The notes under the pieces: model-generated
The model's input: only the letters and a program-made list of their open reading frames with translations
Database searches by the model: none
What the model was told of the DNA's origin: nothing
Position numbers and translations under genes: made by a program
Assembly (NCBI GenBank): GCA_025465405.1
Contig: JAODNL010000506.1
Span: 1 to 15,829, forward strand
Reading direction: 5' to 3'
Source of the DNA: Pseudonocardiales bacterium
Lineage (GTDB): Bacteria; Actinomycetota; Actinomycetes; Mycobacteriales; Jatrophihabitantaceae
Length of the DNA stretch: 15,829 nt
Shown: positions 14,507-15,829 of the stretch, in pieces
Layout of the letters: every line of letters starts with the position of its first letter
Position numbering within the stretch: the first letter of the stretch is position 1

Positions 14507-14563
14507 TTAGGTCGGTTGACACCGCGACGGCAGCCGGCCCTTCAGATACGAACTTCACACCCG

Positions 14564-14572
14564 AGAAGGGGA
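14564..14572 (+). promoter_or_regulatory. Ribosome binding site for groES
   Basis: The purine-rich run GAAGGGGAG ends 8 bases before GTG at 14581 and supports that start. Confidence 0.65.
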
Positions 14573-14580
14573 GATCCACC

Positions 14581-14886
14581 GTGACCGCCACCAAGGTCAG
14601 CATCAAGCCACTCGAGGACCGCATCGTCGTGCAGGCGAACGAGGCCGAGACCACGACCGCTTCCGGCATCGTCATTCCCGACACTGCCAAGGAGAAGCCG
14701 CAGGAGGGCACCGTGCTCGCCGTCGGCCCCGGCCGTATCGACGACAACGGCAACCGCGTGCCGATCGACGTCACCGTCGGTGACGTCGTTCTCTACAGCA
14801 AGTACGGCGGCACCGAGGTCAAGTACGCGGGCGAGGAGTTCCTCGTCCTGTCCGCGCGCGACGTCCTCGCGGTCATCGAGAAGTAA
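14581..14886 (+). CDS. groES: Co-chaperonin GroES (Cpn10)
   Basis: GroES forms the seven-subunit lid of the GroEL folding chamber in the cytoplasm. The 101-residue protein is of typical length. KPLEDRIVVQANEAETTTAS leads into the mobile loop GIVIPDTAKEKPQEGTVLAV, whose IVI residues contact GroEL. GDVVLYSKYGGTEVKYAGEE and LVLSARDVLAVIEK complete the fold. Start is GTG, preceded by GAAGGGGAG. Upstream lies a promoter with an overlapping CIRCE, so the gene should be heat-inducible through HrcA. groEL follows after an unusually structured 140-base gap. Confidence 0.98.
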   Translation: MTATKVSIKPLEDRIVVQANEAETTTASGIVIPDTAKEKPQEGTVLAVGPGRIDDNGNRVPIDVTVGDVVLYSKYGGTEVKYAGEEFLVLSARDVLAVIEK

Positions 14887-14908
14887 GAGAAGTAACCAGT
14901 CGACCGCC

Positions 14909-14947
14909 GACGCCCCGGCCGCGCGCACCAGCGTGCGCCGGGGCGTC
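14909..14947 (+). terminator. Strong GC hairpin between groES and groEL
   Basis: Arms of 11 bases (GACGCCCCGGC at 14909-14919, GCCGGGGCGTC at 14937-14947) enclose a further short GCAC/GTGC stem. It begins 22 bases after the groES stop. It could be a partial terminator, an attenuator or an RNA-stabilising element that sets the groES:groEL ratio. There is no T-rich tail. Confidence 0.6.
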
Positions 14948-14957
14948 TGTCGTCCGC

Positions 14958-15005
14958 GATCTTGACAGCCCGAGTGCGTCATCACGCACGCCCGATATCA
15001 AGATC
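14958..15005. repeat. Inverted repeat with nested stem in the groEL leader
   Basis: Outer arms GATCTTGA (14958-14965) and TCAAGATC (14998-15005) flank an inner hairpin GTGCGT (14974-14979) / ACGCAC (14984-14989) with a CATC loop. It ends 21 bases before the groEL ATG, just upstream of its RBS. The build (outer TCAAGA-containing arms, inner GC stem) resembles the repeat at 2692-2743. Role unknown: operator, RNA processing site or dispersed repeat. Confidence 0.5.
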
Positions 15006-15013
15006 ACCGAGAT

Positions 15014-15020
15014 AGGAAGG
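15014..15020 (+). promoter_or_regulatory. Ribosome binding site for groEL
   Basis: AGGAAGG ends 6 bases before ATG at 15027 and fixes the start. Confidence 0.75.
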
Positions 15021-15026
15021 AACACC

Positions 15027-15829
15027 ATGGCGAAGATCCTCAGCTTTGACGAGGACGCCCGCCGCGCTCTTGAGCGCGGTGTCGACAAGCTTGCCAACAC
15101 AGTGAAGGTCACGCTCGGACCGAAGGGCCGCAACGTCGTCCTCGACAAGTCCTTCGGCCCGCCGATCATCACCAACGACGGCGTCACGATCGCCCGCGAG
15201 ATCGAACTGACGGACCCGTTCGAGAACCTCGGCGCGCAGCTGGCCAAGTCGGTTGCGACCAAGACCAACGACGTGGCCGGCGACGGCACCACCACGGCCA
15301 CCGTGCTCGCCCAGGCCCTCGTCAACGCCGGCCTCAAGAACGTGGCCGCCGGCGCCAACCCGGCCGCCCTCAAGCGCGGCATCGACGCCGCCGTCGAGGC
15401 GGTCACGAACGCGCTCGACAAGGTGGCCACCCCGCTGGCCGGCGAGAAGGAGATCGCGTACGTCGCGACCGTCTCCGCCCAGGACGAGACGATCGGCACG
15501 CTCATCGGCGAGGCGTTCACGAAGGTCGGCAAGGACGGCGTGATCACCGTCGAGGAGAGCCAGACCCTCACCACCGAACTCGAGTTCACCGAGGGCATGC
15601 AGTTCGACAAGGGCTACATCAGCCCGTACTTCGTGACCGACGCCGAAGCCGGCGAGACGGTGCTCGACGACCCGTATCTCCTGATCACCACGCAGAAGAT
15701 CTCGGGCGTCGCCGACCTGCTCCCGCTGCTGGAGAAGGTCGTCGAGACCGGCAAGCCGCTCGTGATCATCGCCGAGGACGTCGAGGGCGAGGCGCTGTCC
15801 ACCCTGGTCGTCAACGCGATTCGCAAGAC
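15027..15829 (+). CDS. groEL: Chaperonin GroEL (Cpn60), 5' part; probably the groES-linked GroEL1
   Basis: GroEL forms the double-ring ATP-driven protein-folding chamber. About 267 of the usual 540 or so residues are present before the window ends. The product begins MAKILSFDEDARRALERGVD. Next come the nucleotide-binding segment TLGPKGRNVVLDKSFG and NDGVTIAREIEL. NDVAGDGTTTATVLAQAL contains the GDGTT motif with the ATPase aspartate. The intermediate and apical domains follow (KVGKDGVITVEESQT, EFTEGMQFDKGYISPYFVTD, AEDVEGEALSTLVVNAIRK). Linkage to groES and the AKSVATKTNDVAGDG segment favour the actinobacterial GroEL1 group. The deciding C-terminal tail (His-rich in GroEL1, Gly-Met-rich in GroEL2) is outside the window. 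ATG follows AGGAAGG. Confidence 0.98.
   Translation, partial: MAKILSFDEDARRALERGVDKLANTVKVTLGPKGRNVVLDKSFGPPIITNDGVTIAREIELTDPFENLGAQLAKSVATKTNDVAGDGTTTATVLAQALVNAGLKNVAAGANPAALKRGIDAAVEAVTNALDKVATPLAGEKEIAYVATVSAQDETIGTLIGEAFTKVGKDGVITVEESQTLTTELEFTEGMQFDKGYISPYFVTDAEAGETVLDDPYLLITTQKISGVADLLPLLEKVVETGKPLVIIAEDVEGEALSTLVVNAIRK

Noticed and set aside
14516..14550. Second groES promoter from TTGACA at 14516
   Set aside because: No acceptable -10 box lies 16-19 bases downstream; the nearest candidate is about 20 bases away and weak.
14962..14999. Dedicated groEL promoter from TTGACA at 14962
   Set aside because: The only AT-rich -10-like stretch (GATATC) is 26 bases away, too far, and both pieces are part of the inverted repeat.
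1..15829. CRISPR arrays, tRNA/rRNA genes, insertion sequences or prophage remnants
   Set aside because: Intergenic gaps are all under about 150 bases and contain no direct-repeat arrays, cloverleaf-like sequences, transposase fragments or attachment-site duplications that I could see.

Overview
The window is a dense, very GC-rich piece of chromosome, almost certainly from an actinobacterium (Actinomycetota). Pointers are the strong third-position G/C bias, frequent GTG starts, the gene order glmS - acpS - nnr - alr - tsaE - tsaB - rimI - tsaD - groES - groEL, a mycobacterial-type lipase/acyl-CoA-synthetase fusion, and a CIRCE operator. A Frankiales-like or related soil lineage is possible, but the genus cannot be fixed from the sequence. 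Everything except glmS and groEL is complete. No gene-free stretch exceeds 300 bases; the longest is the 145-base gap upstream of groES (14436-14580), followed by the 140-base groES-groEL gap.

Layout. (1) 1-2686, plus strand: 3' part of glmS (UDP-GlcNAc supply), a thioredoxin-reductase-like ferredoxin/flavodoxin-NADP+ reductase with a leaderless-looking start, and acpS overlapping it. (2) 2687-4192: a large inverted repeat, then the bifunctional NAD(P)H-hydrate repair enzyme Nnr. It meets the minus-strand ltrA-like membrane-protein gene (4193-5356) tail to tail with no gap; the two stop codons sit inside a perfect 16-bp palindrome. (3) 5409-9422, plus strand: a tightly overlapping operon alr - tsaE - tsaB - rimI - tsaD - small hypothetical. 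It supplies D-alanine for peptidoglycan and the TsaB/TsaD/TsaE components of the tRNA t6A modification machinery, plus the ribosomal-protein S18 acetyltransferase homologue usually found with them. (4) 9460-12429: a 989-residue fusion of a PhaC-like alpha/beta hydrolase and an AMP-binding (acyl-CoA synthetase-like) domain, resembling M. tuberculosis Rv1683. (5) 12541-14435: a SigE-family ECF sigma factor and, overlapping it by ATGA, a single-pass membrane protein with an extracytoplasmic Asp-box (BNR) beta-propeller, ending in a perfect 30-bp palindrome. (6) 14473-15829: CIRCE/promoter, groES, two intercistronic hairpins, and the 5' part of groEL.

The most interesting parts are the sigma factor/beta-propeller pair, a candidate transmembrane sensor-anti-sigma system lacking a visible zinc-finger anti-sigma domain, and the lipase-synthetase fusion, whose adenylation motifs are eroded. 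Non-coding structures deserving a look are the two TCAAGA-type inverted repeats, the palindrome shared by two convergent stop codons, and the hairpins separating groES from groEL.
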